Source: Galerina marginata
Lineage: Eukaryota; Basidiomycota; Agaricomycetes; Agaricales; Galerinaceae
Reading direction: 5' to 3'
Length of the DNA stretch: 64,000 nucleotides
Assembly: GCA_023014335.1 (NCBI GenBank)
Contig: JAECYW010000010.1
Coordinates: forward strand, 1,364,001 to 1,428,000
Shown: positions 21,158 to 32,395 of the stretch, piece after piece
Position numbering within the stretch: the stretch's first letter is position 1
How the letters are laid out: every line of letters begins with the position of its first letter
Notes under the pieces: generated by a model
What the model was told of the DNA's origin: nothing
Databases searched by the model: none
The model's input: the letters and a program-made list of their open reading frames with translations, nothing else
Position numbers and translations under genes: made by a program

Positions 21158-22885
21158 TTAGAAGTGCGAACATACCGAGGGATTAATCAACCTATCTCCA
21201 AGTATCCCATCGGTCCCTCTTTCCCAATCCCCACCAGCATTCGACCAATGGCAGTGGGATGTGTTGGGCTTGTCGGGGATGTCAACAACATTAAGCGCAA
21301 CAATATCCGGGTACATCGCTCTGATGGCGTTTAATATTGCGGCGCCGCTCGCCTCAAGCGCCAGTGGATCAAGAGCTGCATGTCGATTAATTAGTGTAAG
21401 GCCTTTCAGGTATCGGAAGACCTCGAGCCAATCGAGCGCATAGGCAATTTTTTTTCGAGTTCCTACTCCAGTGTTGCCATCCGGCAATTCCAGCGTGAGG
21501 TTAGATACGGTGTAAAAATGTTCTGGATGTTCAACAATTGACATCAACGAGATATTTGTACGCGATCCATGGTTTGCGGTACAGACGCTAATGCAGGGCT
21601 CAATGCACATCTCGGAAAATGAGGCATTGAATGTCCTGAAGTGTTGCGCAAAAGTCGTGTATACAGAGTTATGGTGAAAGTGCATGTCGATGATTATGTT
21701 GACGAACTTCAAATGCGGACACGCAAACCACGGACTTCCAAAAAGATACGCTGCTTGGGCCGACGAGCCGGTGAATGATGCGAGATATTGGAGGCTAGTG
21801 AAGACCGTCGGCAATGTCGTTGGGGTGATACCGAAAGATGTTAGTCCAAGGGTTATCTTCCGAAGGAGCGGAAGTGAGGGTAATCCCTCGACGAAGGTCG
21901 AAAGGAAGTCAAAACTGAAAAAGGCCAATTTGATTTCTTGTAGTTTTGGGAGTGAGCTGACAATACGAGGGAAAAGGTAATGGTGGAACTCGTCTTCGGT
22001 CATCGTGTTTGGCAACGACAATGTCAGAGAGGTTATCGGAGACGCGTTCATGATGCCCAATGTCCAGTTCGAAAAAGGCGTGGTAAGAAGGAAAGAGCAC
22101 GACATGTTGAAATTTATTAACTGACTCTGAAAAGGAAGCTTTGAAGGTGGGATAACCTTTGATTTGGATAATTTTCGATACCCTTCGCCTTGTAGTGCTG
22201 CGCTGCTCTTGTTGGAAGAGCGTTGGTTCAGGACAAAACGTGACAATGTTGCTATCTTTTGCCTCATAGACCGTTTTACGAGTTCGAATTTATGGACAGG
22301 CACTTCAACTCGATGAGAATACAAAATCTGGAAAGACTTGCATCCTTTCAACATGGCAGTTTCCACCAGGCCGAGAACCGCGAATATAAGTTCTTGCACT
22401 TTAGCGGTGCGAAGGAACTGTGCGCTTCCCCATACACCGATTATAAGGGATATGGATCCAACAGAGGAAAGCCGGGTAATGAGATGAGTGACGCGATTGA
22501 TGTTCCATATTAAATTCTCCATCCGCGATTCGCGGTTGTAAGGACCAGGGGAGGGCGAGTCAGCAAATCGCCGATGGTGGCCGGTCCATTCATCCATCCA
22601 TTCCTCCTGCTTGGCGGTTAGAATACAGCATAATTGCTCGATATTGTCCAGCCGAAAGTCAATAGTCAATGCTGTCAATGCATCTGTGTGACCTCTATGA
22701 CTGGGCTTAACGATACAAGATGTTTGGTGGTCTGATGATCCCGTTCTTTGCATGAAGATTGCCACTGCGACGGGGTTGAGCCTGTGGCATGACTTGGCGG
22801 TGTTCAGTAGATCGTCGGACTCCAGATATCGACACATGTAAAGAAGAAGTTCAGTGGGCAGGTCTGCAATTGTCGGCCGGTTCAT
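21158..22885 (-). CDS. F-box protein, family B member 2
   Basis: Single exon, 575 residues, starting MNRPTIADLPTELLLYMCRY. F-box: DLPTELLLYMCRYLESDDLL with NTAKSCHRLNPVAVAIF. Then come DALTALTIDFRLDNIEQL, a body with the family marks (SPITSLTLSLPNTMTEDEF, HHYLFPRIVSSLPKLQEIKL, SFTGSSAQAAYLFG, CPHLKFVNIIID), and an end with HCHWSNAGGDWERGTDGILG and CSHF. A 272-base spacer separates it from the next member's 3' flank-side neighbour at 19141-20847 plus leader. It is intact. Role inferred from the F-box only. Confidence 0.82.
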   Translation of the reverse strand: MNRPTIADLPTELLLYMCRYLESDDLLNTAKSCHRLNPVAVAIFMQRTGSSDHQTSCIVKPSHRGHTDALTALTIDFRLDNIEQLCCILTAKQEEWMDEWTGHHRRFADSPSPGPYNRESRMENLIWNINRVTHLITRLSSVGSISLIIGVWGSAQFLRTAKVQELIFAVLGLVETAMLKGCKSFQILYSHRVEVPVHKFELVKRSMRQKIATLSRFVLNQRSSNKSSAALQGEGYRKLSKSKVIPPSKLPFQSQLINFNMSCSFLLTTPFSNWTLGIMNASPITSLTLSLPNTMTEDEFHHYLFPRIVSSLPKLQEIKLAFFSFDFLSTFVEGLPSLPLLRKITLGLTSFGITPTTLPTVFTSLQYLASFTGSSAQAAYLFGSPWFACPHLKFVNIIIDMHFHHNSVYTTFAQHFRTFNASFSEMCIEPCISVCTANHGSRTNISLMSIVEHPEHFYTVSNLTLELPDGNTGVGTRKKIAYALDWLEVFRYLKGLTLINRHAALDPLALEASGAAILNAIRAMYPDIVALNVVDIPDKPNTSHCHWSNAGGDWERGTDGILGDRLINPSVCSHF

Positions 22886-23714
22886 GGTGGTGCTGACGAC
22901 TGGGAGAACCGAAGACGCATTGTGGGAACCAGAGTCTTATCCGCCATAGATGGACAGCCTGAGAGAAGGACACCATATATCAGTTGACATAAATTGACCT
23001 CGCCTCCCCTATGCCACTCACCACGGAAGGAGTTGACTCGGAGAGGTTCAAGAATTGAGGGCCAATACCTGACAGTAAAAAAAACTGTATTTAATGCAGT
23101 CTTGGAGGGTTCATGTCAAGTCAATAGTACTTGCTCAGGGACCAAGAATTCAAATCTCAGGCAACTTGGAAGCTTCAAGGTTGGACGTAGAAACTTAAAG
23201 GTAGATAAGGTTCCCACGACCTTTAGGTATAGTGGGTTTAGGGGAGCTTGGGATTTCCTTTTCAGTGAAATTCTGGATTTGACGGCATGTCTTGTGATCC
23301 AATTCCGTGCCGAACATAACGGTCCAGCCCCCGGAATCGTCTTAAACCTGTCTATTCTTCGTTTCTTGCCTCCACCATTCCTTTCTCTGCGTCGGACAGC
23401 AAGTAAATGCAAGAAAAAGGGAGTGGGCCTTGCCGGTAGCTACCGGCCCTACGAGCCTTATTGATCATGAAGGTTGTTTCCGATGAACATAGAGTATCTT
23501 CCTATCACGTGACTCTTCAAACGCGTCGCGACTTCGGACAAGAGTATTCAGCACGACAATCTGACTTGTTGACAGTGCGAGTTTGGTACAATTCATGTGC
23601 CAAATCTAAGATATATGTGAAGATAACGCCGGGCCCTAAGAAATGACCTCGGGCATCAGGTACTAAAGCGTTAAGAATTGAACAATACGAAGGAGGCAAA
23701 GCTGTCAATAACCG
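22886..23714. other. Intergenic region between F-box family B members 2 and 3
   Basis: About 830 bases. Plus-strand open frames of up to 156 codons (22994-23464) begin without a convincing ATG context and show no domain. Likely the promoter of member 2 and the 3' end of member 3. Confidence 0.4.
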
Positions 23715-25436
23715 TTAGAAATGAGAACATACTGAGGGTTCAGTTGACTTATGCTCAAAAAACGGCATTGTCACAATGCCATCAGTCCCCCTTTCCCAAT
23801 CATCATGAGCATTCGACCAGTGGTAGTGGTATTTCATGGGTTTGCTGGGAAGGTCGACGATGTTGAACAAGACGATATCTGGGTGCCTCCGAGTGATTGC
23901 ATCTGATATCGACTTCGGGCATACCTCTGGCGCCGATGGATCATGGGATGTGTGACGATGAAGTAGTGTGAGTCCTTTCAGGCCTTGAAATGTCCGCAAC
24001 CAATCAAGAACGTATCTGATCAGATATTGAGTCCCTGGCACTTCAAGGTCGTTGAGAGAAGACGGTAATTCGAGCGTCAGACGAGATACTGTAAAAAAGT
24101 GTTCATGGTGCCCGATAGTTGACATTAAGGCGACGTCTGCAGGTTCCCCGTGGTTGGCGATACAAACACTGACGCAAGGCTGAATACCCATATCGGAAAA
24201 TCGGGCGTTGAAGGTATGAAAGTTTTGTGCAATGGCACCGTAATCGAGCGGGAGCCGAAAGTGTACGTCAATAATAATATTGACGAACTGCAGATTAGGA
24301 CAGGAGAATCCTAGGCGACCAAAAAGGTATGCTGCTTGGTCCGAGGAACCGGTGAACGAAGTGAGATGTGGGAGGTCACCCGCAAACAATGCCGAGGTTG
24401 GAGGTAGTATAGGGCAATATGACAGTCCAAAAGTTATTGCCTGTAGGTATGGTAATAGGTGTATACCGTCAATGACAATGGGCAGAAAACCTTCTCGGAG
24501 AGTGACAAATTCTATGGACCTCAAGTTCGGGAGTGAGCTGAGGATACGAGGGAAGAGGTAATGACGAAACTCCTCTTTGGTTATTATGTTTGGCAAAGAT
24601 AACCTCAGAGAGATTATTGGCGAGCATTTCATGATACCCAACGTCCATGTTGAAAAGGGCGGGATGAGAAGAACGTCGCAGGAGATGTCAAGTTTTGTCA
24701 ACTTGCTGTGCAAAGGAAATATTGAAGGCCGGATCGTATTAAGTTTGCATACTTTTCGGTACCTCCATCCATCACCATGTAGTGGTTGAGTATCGTTCTC
24801 TCTTGTGCGACGTAGATGTTCCAGGAAGAAGTGCCAGAGTTTTCCTATTATCTTGGGTCTGTTGGACCTTTCGACAAGCTCGAACTTGTACGCCCCCTCC
24901 TTGGTTGATGGAAGGAAGCGTAAAATTTGCAAAGACGTGCATCCTTTCGAAACGGTGGTTTCGATCAGACGAATGACTGCGAATAAGAACTCCTGCACAG
25001 TAGTAGATCGAAGGGACCATCGGCTGCCCCACGCAGTAATGATGAGGGACAGCGACCTGATTGAGGTCAACCGATTTATGAGCTGAGTGACGCGACAAAT
25101 GTTCCACGTCGATTCCACCATCTGGGACGAGTGTTTGTGATCTCCAGGTGCAGACCACTCCTGCTTGGTGTTGAAAATACAGAATAATTCGTTCATGGTT
25201 ACCAGGGGGAAGTTGATAATTAACGCTGTTAGCTCGTCCATATGTCCTCTGAGACCGGGTCTAATGATGCACGATCGTTCTGGGTATGGAGAAGCCGTTC
25301 TGCGCATGTAAACTTCTATTGCGATGTAGTTGAGTTGGTGGCATAATTTGGCGACGTTCAAAAGGTCTGTGGGCTCCAAGTGTCGGCATATGTTGAAAAG
25401 AAGTTCAGTGGGCAAGTCAAGAGACGACTGGTCCAT
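23715..25436 (-). CDS. F-box protein, family B member 3
   Basis: Single exon, 573 residues. The start is set at the ATG at 25436 (MDQSSLDLPTELLFNICRHL) because it aligns with the starts of the other members; the upstream frame extension begins at TTG. F-box: DLPTELLFNICRHLEPTDLL ... CHQLNYIAIEVYM. The body has MDELTALIINFPLVTMNELF, HYLFPRILSSLPNLRSIEFV, SFTGSSDQAAYLFGRLGFSC, LQFVNIIIDVHF, and the end has HYHWSNAHDDWERGTDGIV, then EPSVCSHF. It is closest to the plus-strand member at 41676, sharing the FEHKSTEP-type end, although 16 kb lies between them. Confidence 0.82.
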   Translation of the reverse strand: MDQSSLDLPTELLFNICRHLEPTDLLNVAKLCHQLNYIAIEVYMRRTASPYPERSCIIRPGLRGHMDELTALIINFPLVTMNELFCIFNTKQEWSAPGDHKHSSQMVESTWNICRVTQLINRLTSIRSLSLIITAWGSRWSLRSTTVQEFLFAVIRLIETTVSKGCTSLQILRFLPSTKEGAYKFELVERSNRPKIIGKLWHFFLEHLRRTRENDTQPLHGDGWRYRKVCKLNTIRPSIFPLHSKLTKLDISCDVLLIPPFSTWTLGIMKCSPIISLRLSLPNIITKEEFRHYLFPRILSSLPNLRSIEFVTLREGFLPIVIDGIHLLPYLQAITFGLSYCPILPPTSALFAGDLPHLTSFTGSSDQAAYLFGRLGFSCPNLQFVNIIIDVHFRLPLDYGAIAQNFHTFNARFSDMGIQPCVSVCIANHGEPADVALMSTIGHHEHFFTVSRLTLELPSSLNDLEVPGTQYLIRYVLDWLRTFQGLKGLTLLHRHTSHDPSAPEVCPKSISDAITRRHPDIVLFNIVDLPSKPMKYHYHWSNAHDDWERGTDGIVTMPFFEHKSTEPSVCSHF

Positions 25437-25625
25437 TGGTGGTCGAGAGACAAAACTCACGAACATGCCTTGTGGGAAAACATCCTGACAGGGTTGGCAT
25501 CGGACGCTAAGTATTGTTACGTACCACCGGAGTGCATGGCAGAAACGACTTATAAGAGCAGTTTTGTAGGGTATGAGGATGTTCAATAGATAGTATTGCA
25601 GCGTACCTAAGGTATAAAAAAAGAG

Positions 25626-28600
25626 TTACCGAACAATGAAACCCGAATCCACCGCCTGTTCTTCTTGATGCCTCGCACTCAACCCCGATGAAGAAGGGAC
25701 CACAGTCTGACTTGAAGCACTCGAACTTAACACACTCGAAATGCTCGTGGGTACCGTCGAGTCTGTCGGGCTTGTCCCCGGGCTCATGCCATTGAACAAC
25801 GGCGATCCTTCAGGCGAGCCATAGTGTTCAGGTGGAATATGCATCGGCGAATACGGGAATGACGGAGGTGCATCTCCCGGCTTAGCGGTATTAGGAGTCT
25901 TAACAGCCATCGAAAACCTTGATGTCCTCGCAGACAGGAACGACCCAATCCCTGCACCCCATGCTGATAGTGGCTTCAACGGACTTGCCATGCCCGCGAC
26001 GCCGGTGGGACTCGTTGTGGGTGAATCAGAAGGAATTGAATTGGTACTTGTCAATGAGAATGGCCGGAGATGCGTTGTTTTGCTGTTGCTACTGCTGAAA
26101 TCCGCAGGTCTCGCTGTGCGTGGTGCGTCCTCGAAGTCAGCCCGTGACACTTCCACAGGCGGGGTACTCGCACGAGACGACTTGCTGGCGGCATCATCGT
26201 TACCGTTGTGTATTGACGGGGCAGGACTGACGCTGAGGTTGCTAGCACTTCGTTGGGCCCACCGACCTCGCACTCCTTCGACCGCTTTAAAGAAATTCGT
26301 TGAGCCCACTGTCAACGTCCGAGCGACAGCCTCTCGCGCGGGAGCAAGTTGTTGTTCGAGCTTCAAGTCTTGAATGCCTTCTTGAAGACGTAGACCAATA
26401 TCAGCGACCACAGAAGGCTTTTCGTTACATGGATGCCTGAGTGCAAGGTCAGGACAGACTCGTACAAATTGAATGGCTGTATATCTTACCGAGGTTCCAC
26501 GATATCAAACAAGAGAGGGTCTGTCGTCCTTTCCCATACTTCATAAGCATTTGTCGTCTTGAACTCCGAGATCCACAGTGGATTGAAATCTTCCGTTGAG
26601 CTTGGATGGCCGCCTATAGTCGTTGGTTAGCTTGGGAGGTCGTAATATCAAGCGAGCATAAATTTACCAGTTCCACCAGTAATCATCACTCCTCCATTCT
26701 CTCCTTTCGCTACGAAATCTCGATACTTGACAGAAGATAGAGCGGCGGAAATATATTCCTCGAACTTGGTGAAACCGATTCAACGCGCGAGCTTCGGCAA
26801 GAAGACACACAAACACACCTTTGTCCGCAAATAATCATCGCTACCTTTAAAATGCTGCATGCCCGTCGGATGTGCAGCGTCTCCAGCATTCCAATTCTCG
26901 TGAACGTCAGTCAAAAGGTCATCCATCCATTTCCTATCAGCTGCAGTCAGCCCAGCCGACCGTTCTAGCTTAGGATCCCGGAACTCAAAGACGCCTGTAT
27001 CCGTCTGCAATCATTCATCAGCACGATGTAAGTGAAATAGGAAACCGAAACGTACGTTAACAAGCAGGTCTATTTCATTCTGCTGTGTGATGATAGAATT
27101 CGTGCACCCGCAAAGCCAGCTTGGCGTGCTTTTGATCATGTCAATTTGTTGTAGGGGTAGGTAAGGTTGAAAAAACGCGTCCTGGAAATGTTATGGGTTG
27201 CACTGAATATCTCGATATTTTGTTTACAGAATGAATTATACCTTTCCAAAAATATCAAGAGGTAATCCCATGAATGCCATCATGCTCTTGTGGTCAGATG
27301 TTCGTAAAGAAGTAGGTCGTGATAGCGTGGGTGCTCGAGCCGCCAGCGGAGGTGAGCCGCAGTCATCCAGTGTCTGCAGTAGACCTGGGTATGACGTGTC
27401 AGGAAAGGTTCAAATATATCCAATAAGATACACGCACCAGGTAGTAGCGAAACTAGCGAATACTGGTATGTGCAAAGTTTCTCAACAGGATATCCATAAA
27501 ACATGATCTGGATTCCAGGCAGTCAGGGTTGGAATAAACGCGAGTATCTAGACAAACGCACCCTCTTTTGCAGCATAAGAGCTTTAACAAGGATAAGAGT
27601 TTTTTGCCTAAATGTGTGCACGAGATCCCGTCTTCAGGCCCATGCAAAGTTAGGTCGACGATTAACGAGAGTCAGCAGGATACCCACATGCTCGTACCCA
27701 TATATAGCCCGCTCTCTGTGAGTTGCGTTCGCAGTGATATTTCCAGGGATGCCCCAAAGTCATCCAAAATACTCGAATCCCGAAAATCCCTAAGCATGAT
27801 GAGCCTCTGTCACGAATTTGAGTTTAACATGGAGACAAACCTCTGGAGGAAAAGCGCTGTTGTCACCACACGTAACCTTTCACTAAAATTCATTGAGCCT
27901 ACAAAATGAAGGCACTCTTCCAGGACTAACCGTATTGGGCCGAACACCGGTTTCGTGGCCAGAACCACCACAGCTTTTTGAACAGTCGAGCGTGTCACGT
28001 CAGGACCCTTCACGAGAAGACTTGAGGCTGGAATTTGCTGATTACATCTGTCGACGTCTGGGCATAAGCAGGACCAACCAGGAGGCACACAACGCACGAG
28101 ATGCCGAAAATGGTCGTTGGCGTTGGACCAGAGTTAACAAGGTGGAAATATGAGTAATCTTCAGAGCTCTGACAGAGTGAGATTCAGAAGTAGCGTTGGA
28201 TCGGCTAGAGTGTGACATACGAGATGTGCGCCGTCTGGAAGTGCGAGAAAGGGGAGGATTTTGGCTACTTCTTCATCCTCGAAGATGTCACCTCGTGAGT
28301 ATTCAATGCGAGGCCCGACCTAATTCTCCTATCCATCAAACATACAGCCTCAGAAAGGTATTGAAGATAAACGGGCATACCAGATGGTTAAAATCGACCA
28401 ATGCAACTCCTAGAACCAAAGGGTCGTTTGTTGGGTTTATTAACAAAGACTCTGGCCGGGCTTTTCTTGAGGAAGTCGAAGCAAATGACGAGATAGAAAC
28501 AGCGTCGTCTCTGCTGGGTGGGCTCGGTGGGTACGTGACGGGTTTGAATTCTCTTGGCTCATCAATCACTGAAGACGGCGCAGAAGACGCTGGGGTCTCC

Positions 28601-28872
28601 TGCAGGCCATGATGTGCAAACGAGCTCGGACCATCCATCTCGGAACGAAAGTCAGAGAAAGCATTTGACTCTCTATTCGAGGTCGATCCGGAACTCTGCG
28701 TAGCGAATGACTGGCGGGGATCGCTCATTATAGAATTTTGCCGTGACCGGGGTGGCGATGAAAGGGATATGGAGAGTTGGGAAGCGGTATCTGCATCCTC
28801 ATCGTCGAATTCGCGCGTGAAATGTCGAATTTGTGAGGCTGTGGGCGACGGCGGCGGTGGTAACGAAGCCAT
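25626..28872 (-). CDS. AVL9: AVL9/DENN-domain late secretory pathway protein
   Basis: Large gene of about 760 residues in many small exons. Start at ATG 28872 (MASLPPPPSPTASQIRHFTR), then a disordered Ser-rich leader. The AVL9 core follows: GVALVDFNHLVGPRIEYSRG, IFEDEEVAKILPFLALPDG, SEDYSYFHLVNSGPTPTTIF, IPASSLLVKGPDVTRSTVQK, VVTTALFLQRDFRD, FRQKTLILVKALMLQKR, FYGYPVEKLCTYQYSLVSLL, then in separate exons FFQPYLPLQQIDMIKSTPSW, LCGCTNSIITQQNEIDLLVN and TDTGVFEFRDPKLERSAGLT. The C-terminal exon (25626-26411) is Ser/Pro-rich and disordered. In yeast Avl9 acts in exit from the late Golgi, and DENN proteins are often Rab exchange factors; that role is inferred. The exons at 27650-27700 were not resolved exactly. 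Confidence 0.9.
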
Positions 28873-30228
28873 GCTCGTTGTCGTTGCTGACAGGATCGGC
28901 TCAGAATCGGTGAAGATAAAAGATGTCAAAATTAGGTAATCTAGCCTACCACTTGACAACTAGGGGCGTTCTCACGCTTCTTTGCCCTTCATGAGGACCT
29001 TCATCATGTCTGACTAGATCTGACTTACGGAGGAGTTGATACGAAATTCTTCTGGTGATTGCAATGCTCACTAGTCTGGTAGGCTGTTATCGAACGCAGG
29101 CTTTTCAACCCGCTACGCGTCGGCAGCTCGCTTTCACTCACCTGCTACGTTTAGGTCACCATCTGGTCGGGTAAACTCCCAACCCGGCGTATTTCTGGTT
29201 TTACCAACAAAACAGATATCGAGCCCGTCCTGCATGTCTCGGTCAAGCCATCTCATTGTTCTCTATGCTTTGCGACGACCAGCGTAATACGACGGTGGAA
29301 CTCAAACTGGTAAACTTCACCCTGTGTCTTTATAAGAAATGGACGTGCTCATCAGTTATTTCTTTTCTCAGATTGAATTTGATTTTCGTGACATGCCACC
29401 ATTGCAGTGAGTTTTGCAGTCCCTTGAATAACTCAGGACATGTTGTGTTCGAAACCTTTGACAAGTTATCAGCGTTGTTCTCTCAAAATTCGCCCTCCTA
29501 TGCAAACAGCAAGCGTGATACATAGGGGAACTCGAATTTGTCCTGGTCATCATTGCCAATTCGAAGTGTCCCTGCTTCGATTCCTGGATGACGTGAGCTT
29601 GGGAAGGAATTGATTTAGAACGCAGGGTTGATTTCCTGTTGGACATTTAGGCCAGTGGTTTTTCTTGTCCCCCATTCCTCATCGGATTGCATCGATTGAT
29701 TGGAAAAATACTGCTCAGTAGAGTAATCCCGAAATTTTTATTTCTCTTTCGAATCTCCGAAGCCAAAGAGAATATGGGATCGCTCGCGGCATGTTCACGT
29801 TGGTGGGTTCAAAAGTCGCGATTCCGTTGGCGACGGCGATGGAGGCCGGGGTCCATTGCTCCAACGTTGCTCCCTTAAATTAGCCGATGACCACTTAAAT
29901 AAATTACGTAATGTGTTGTTGATAAGATCCGTTAAGCTTGAAGAATTCTGAAATAATGCACTCTACGACGTACTGCCGAGTCTCTATGAATGAAAACTGG
30001 AGTCTAGTCTGTAGGGACCATTCAATACAAAATTCTGTATTTCATGCATTTTCTGAGGAAGAGGATGACGCAGGAGGACGGAAGCGGCACCTTCCCGAAA
30101 CGGAAGTGGTCGCAACAGGTGTCCTCCGACCCGCAGCCTGCTGTGAAACCGTGAAATTTATGATAACAAAACTAGTTACAAACGTGCAACAGCCTCCTTA
30201 GGCCTTCCTCCTCCTACCACCATCTACC
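28873..30228. other. Intergenic region between divergent genes
   Basis: About 1.36 kb between the AVL9 start and the start of the secreted protein at 30229; it must hold both promoters. Short frames at 29256-29525 and 29938-30201 show no domain and no good splice context. No repeat or RNA gene seen. Confidence 0.45.
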
Positions 30229-31336
30229 ATGTCCCTCCTCCTCCTCTGCTGGCTGCTCTCCTCCGTCGTAGCGTTCCCCTTCGACTACCTCGGCGAGTCA
30301 GCACTGGCGGCTCTGACTGGGGCTCAAGCAAGTACCAACCAACGGAACTTGAAGAGCTCGTCGGAATTGGGATGGGCCGACCCACGGCTAAACGGTGGTC
30401 GATTCCTTGATGTGAGCCTTTCTGTGGATCAAACACGAGAAGCTCACATAATTGAAAAACGTGCAGTACACGACTAAGAAGTATGGCGAACCACTTAACG
30501 TCATCGTCTCCGGCTTATCAGATCCGTTCATCCTCACCGACGCTGGATTTAAGCTCTATGTAAAGTAGGTTTGGGCAGATCAGATCCAGGATATCCCTCA
30601 TGTTTTATGAAGGTCTCTAGGTTATTCTGAAGAATGTCTCGGGCTGCATATGGGCCAACTGCACGATGCAAATCTCGGTGATGGAGACGGAAGAACGACG
30701 GAGCTCTTCCTCATGCGACAGTACTACTTCCCTGTATGGGGAACGTGCTGGGAGAGTATAGCAGGTTTGTAACTGTCCTCCTCGTTTCACTCAGCCATGT
30801 TCACGTTGATCATGTAGGGGGACACCACTTCCGAGCCTGGAAGCAGAACGGCACTCTGGCAAACACTGGTGCATGGTTCATCGGGTACGCGTTCGGTGTA
30901 TTGCTCTCCGATTAGTCTATCTAACCTGTTCTCGTATTCGCAGTGCATCGAAAGAGTACGACTCTACCAGAAGCCATAAGATTATCCCCAATGGCTACAA
31001 CATCGGTCGTGACTGGTTCGTCGACCGTGCTGTCAGAGGCGGAACCTGGAGAAGCAACAGCTGGAAAGCCGAGGTAGAATACCGTGAAGACTTGATCGAG
31101 GAGGGCAAGAAAGGTCAGTAACAAGCTCTGTCAAATAAGTCCCACTTGACATTTCTCTAGGTGTTAATCATGGCATCGCACAAGACGGACGCGTTGCAAT
31201 CCTTACTGTCGTTCGCCTAGACGCTGAATTCGTAGCTGAACAGAATCTCCCACCATTCCTTATCGTCATAGAAGTAGTCGGTGCGCTTTCGTCCTTGCTG
31301 TTTATTTGTTATTTTGGTCTGTCTTACTGTATGTAA
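30229..31336 (+). CDS. Secreted or membrane-anchored protein of unknown function
   Basis: Six exons (30229-30411, 30467-30564, 30613-30764, 30818-30884, 30944-31113, 31161-31336) give 281 residues. A signal peptide opens it (MSLLLLCWLLSSVVA). The middle looks strongly structured: KKYGEPLNVIVSGLSDPFIL, LGYSEECLGLHMGQLHDANL, LGDGDGRTTE, RQYYFPVWGTCWESIAGGHH, NGYNIGRDWFVDRAV, GVNHGIAQDGRVAILTVVRL. I believe similar proteins occur in other agarics as conserved hypotheticals, but I know no function. After the conserved part a hydrophobic tail (PPFLIVIEVVGALSSLLFIC) could anchor it in a membrane or be a GPI-type signal. The paired Cys and His suggest disulfides or metal binding (inference). All six joins keep frame. 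Confidence 0.75.
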
Positions 31337-32395
31337 AGCCCTTGTACGAGTACACGACCCTCCACGACACCTCACGACTTTGTACATACTTATCACACGC
31401 ACTCCCTTCGCACACACTTATCTTCACTATACATACATAGTTGTATTTATGCAAGCACTTGGAATGGACTGTTGTAGTAACTCGAAGCCACCAGTCTTCG
31501 ATGTTTATAGATAAATTATAAAATTTTGGTGGCTAATTTATGATTTATTTCTCGCTCTCCGATTTGAGTCTTCCAAGAGAACGGTGCGACGCAAATTCGA
31601 CGCGTCCACGAAATGAAGACGCGTCAAGGGCCCCTTGACATACGTCAATACATAATTTACCGACGATGAACAGTAACACTTCTTGATCAATCTGAAATGT
31701 CTGCCTTCAGAGGACTGGTGTCCATTGTCCATTTGATATCTGAAATTTAACGAACAACCAACCGGCCGCGTCGATGACCATTGCGAATGTGCACAAAATA
31801 TGCAGTACGGCCTAGCATCAATATATTTGAAGCAATCATGCAATGAGTCCATGATTTCTGGAATATTTATAGGAGGGCTGTCATCGTCGCACTCGGTTGA
31901 GTCGTCTACAACGTAAAAGTTGCATCAGCGACTGTGCATTCGCTTGAGCTTTTCTGATGGGCCGCACTCTGGCGACCGCAGGGCGCAGGAGTGTAGAAAC
32001 GTTTATTCGGGCCTTGTGCTGACCTGAATGACTTCACCTGCGGCTAGAACGTAGAATAACATTTCTTCAGGCATTTGAATAATGAGCAAGACTACTTATT
32101 TCATGGAGTACTTTGAGCGCTTACCCATGTTATGACATTGTGACTGAGTTCAACGCGATACTGGTCGTTGAAAAATCGATGATAGTAAAGATCGGGTGTA
32201 CTTGTGAGGTACGTTGACGCGACGACCGTCGTGATAGAAGGGAATGAAGAGTGACATCGGTGATGCCTTTTCGGGATACGCGCCTTTATTTGCACTTGCT
32301 TGACCCAGAAGTGACCAAATTTTTGGCTTCAGAACGTATCGCCAACTCCGTTTCATTTCCTGTCTCTTTTCCCCTCTTCCTCTCCAAAATACATC
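31337..32395. other. Intergenic region upstream of EBP2
   Basis: About 1.06 kb. A minus-strand frame of 104 codons at 31538-31852 has no recognisable domain and no good support. The EBP2 promoter is presumably in the last 200 bases. Nothing else seen. Confidence 0.45.

Noticed and set aside
31538..31852. 104-codon minus-strand frame
   Set aside because: No domain, no supporting neighbours, and cysteine content looks random.
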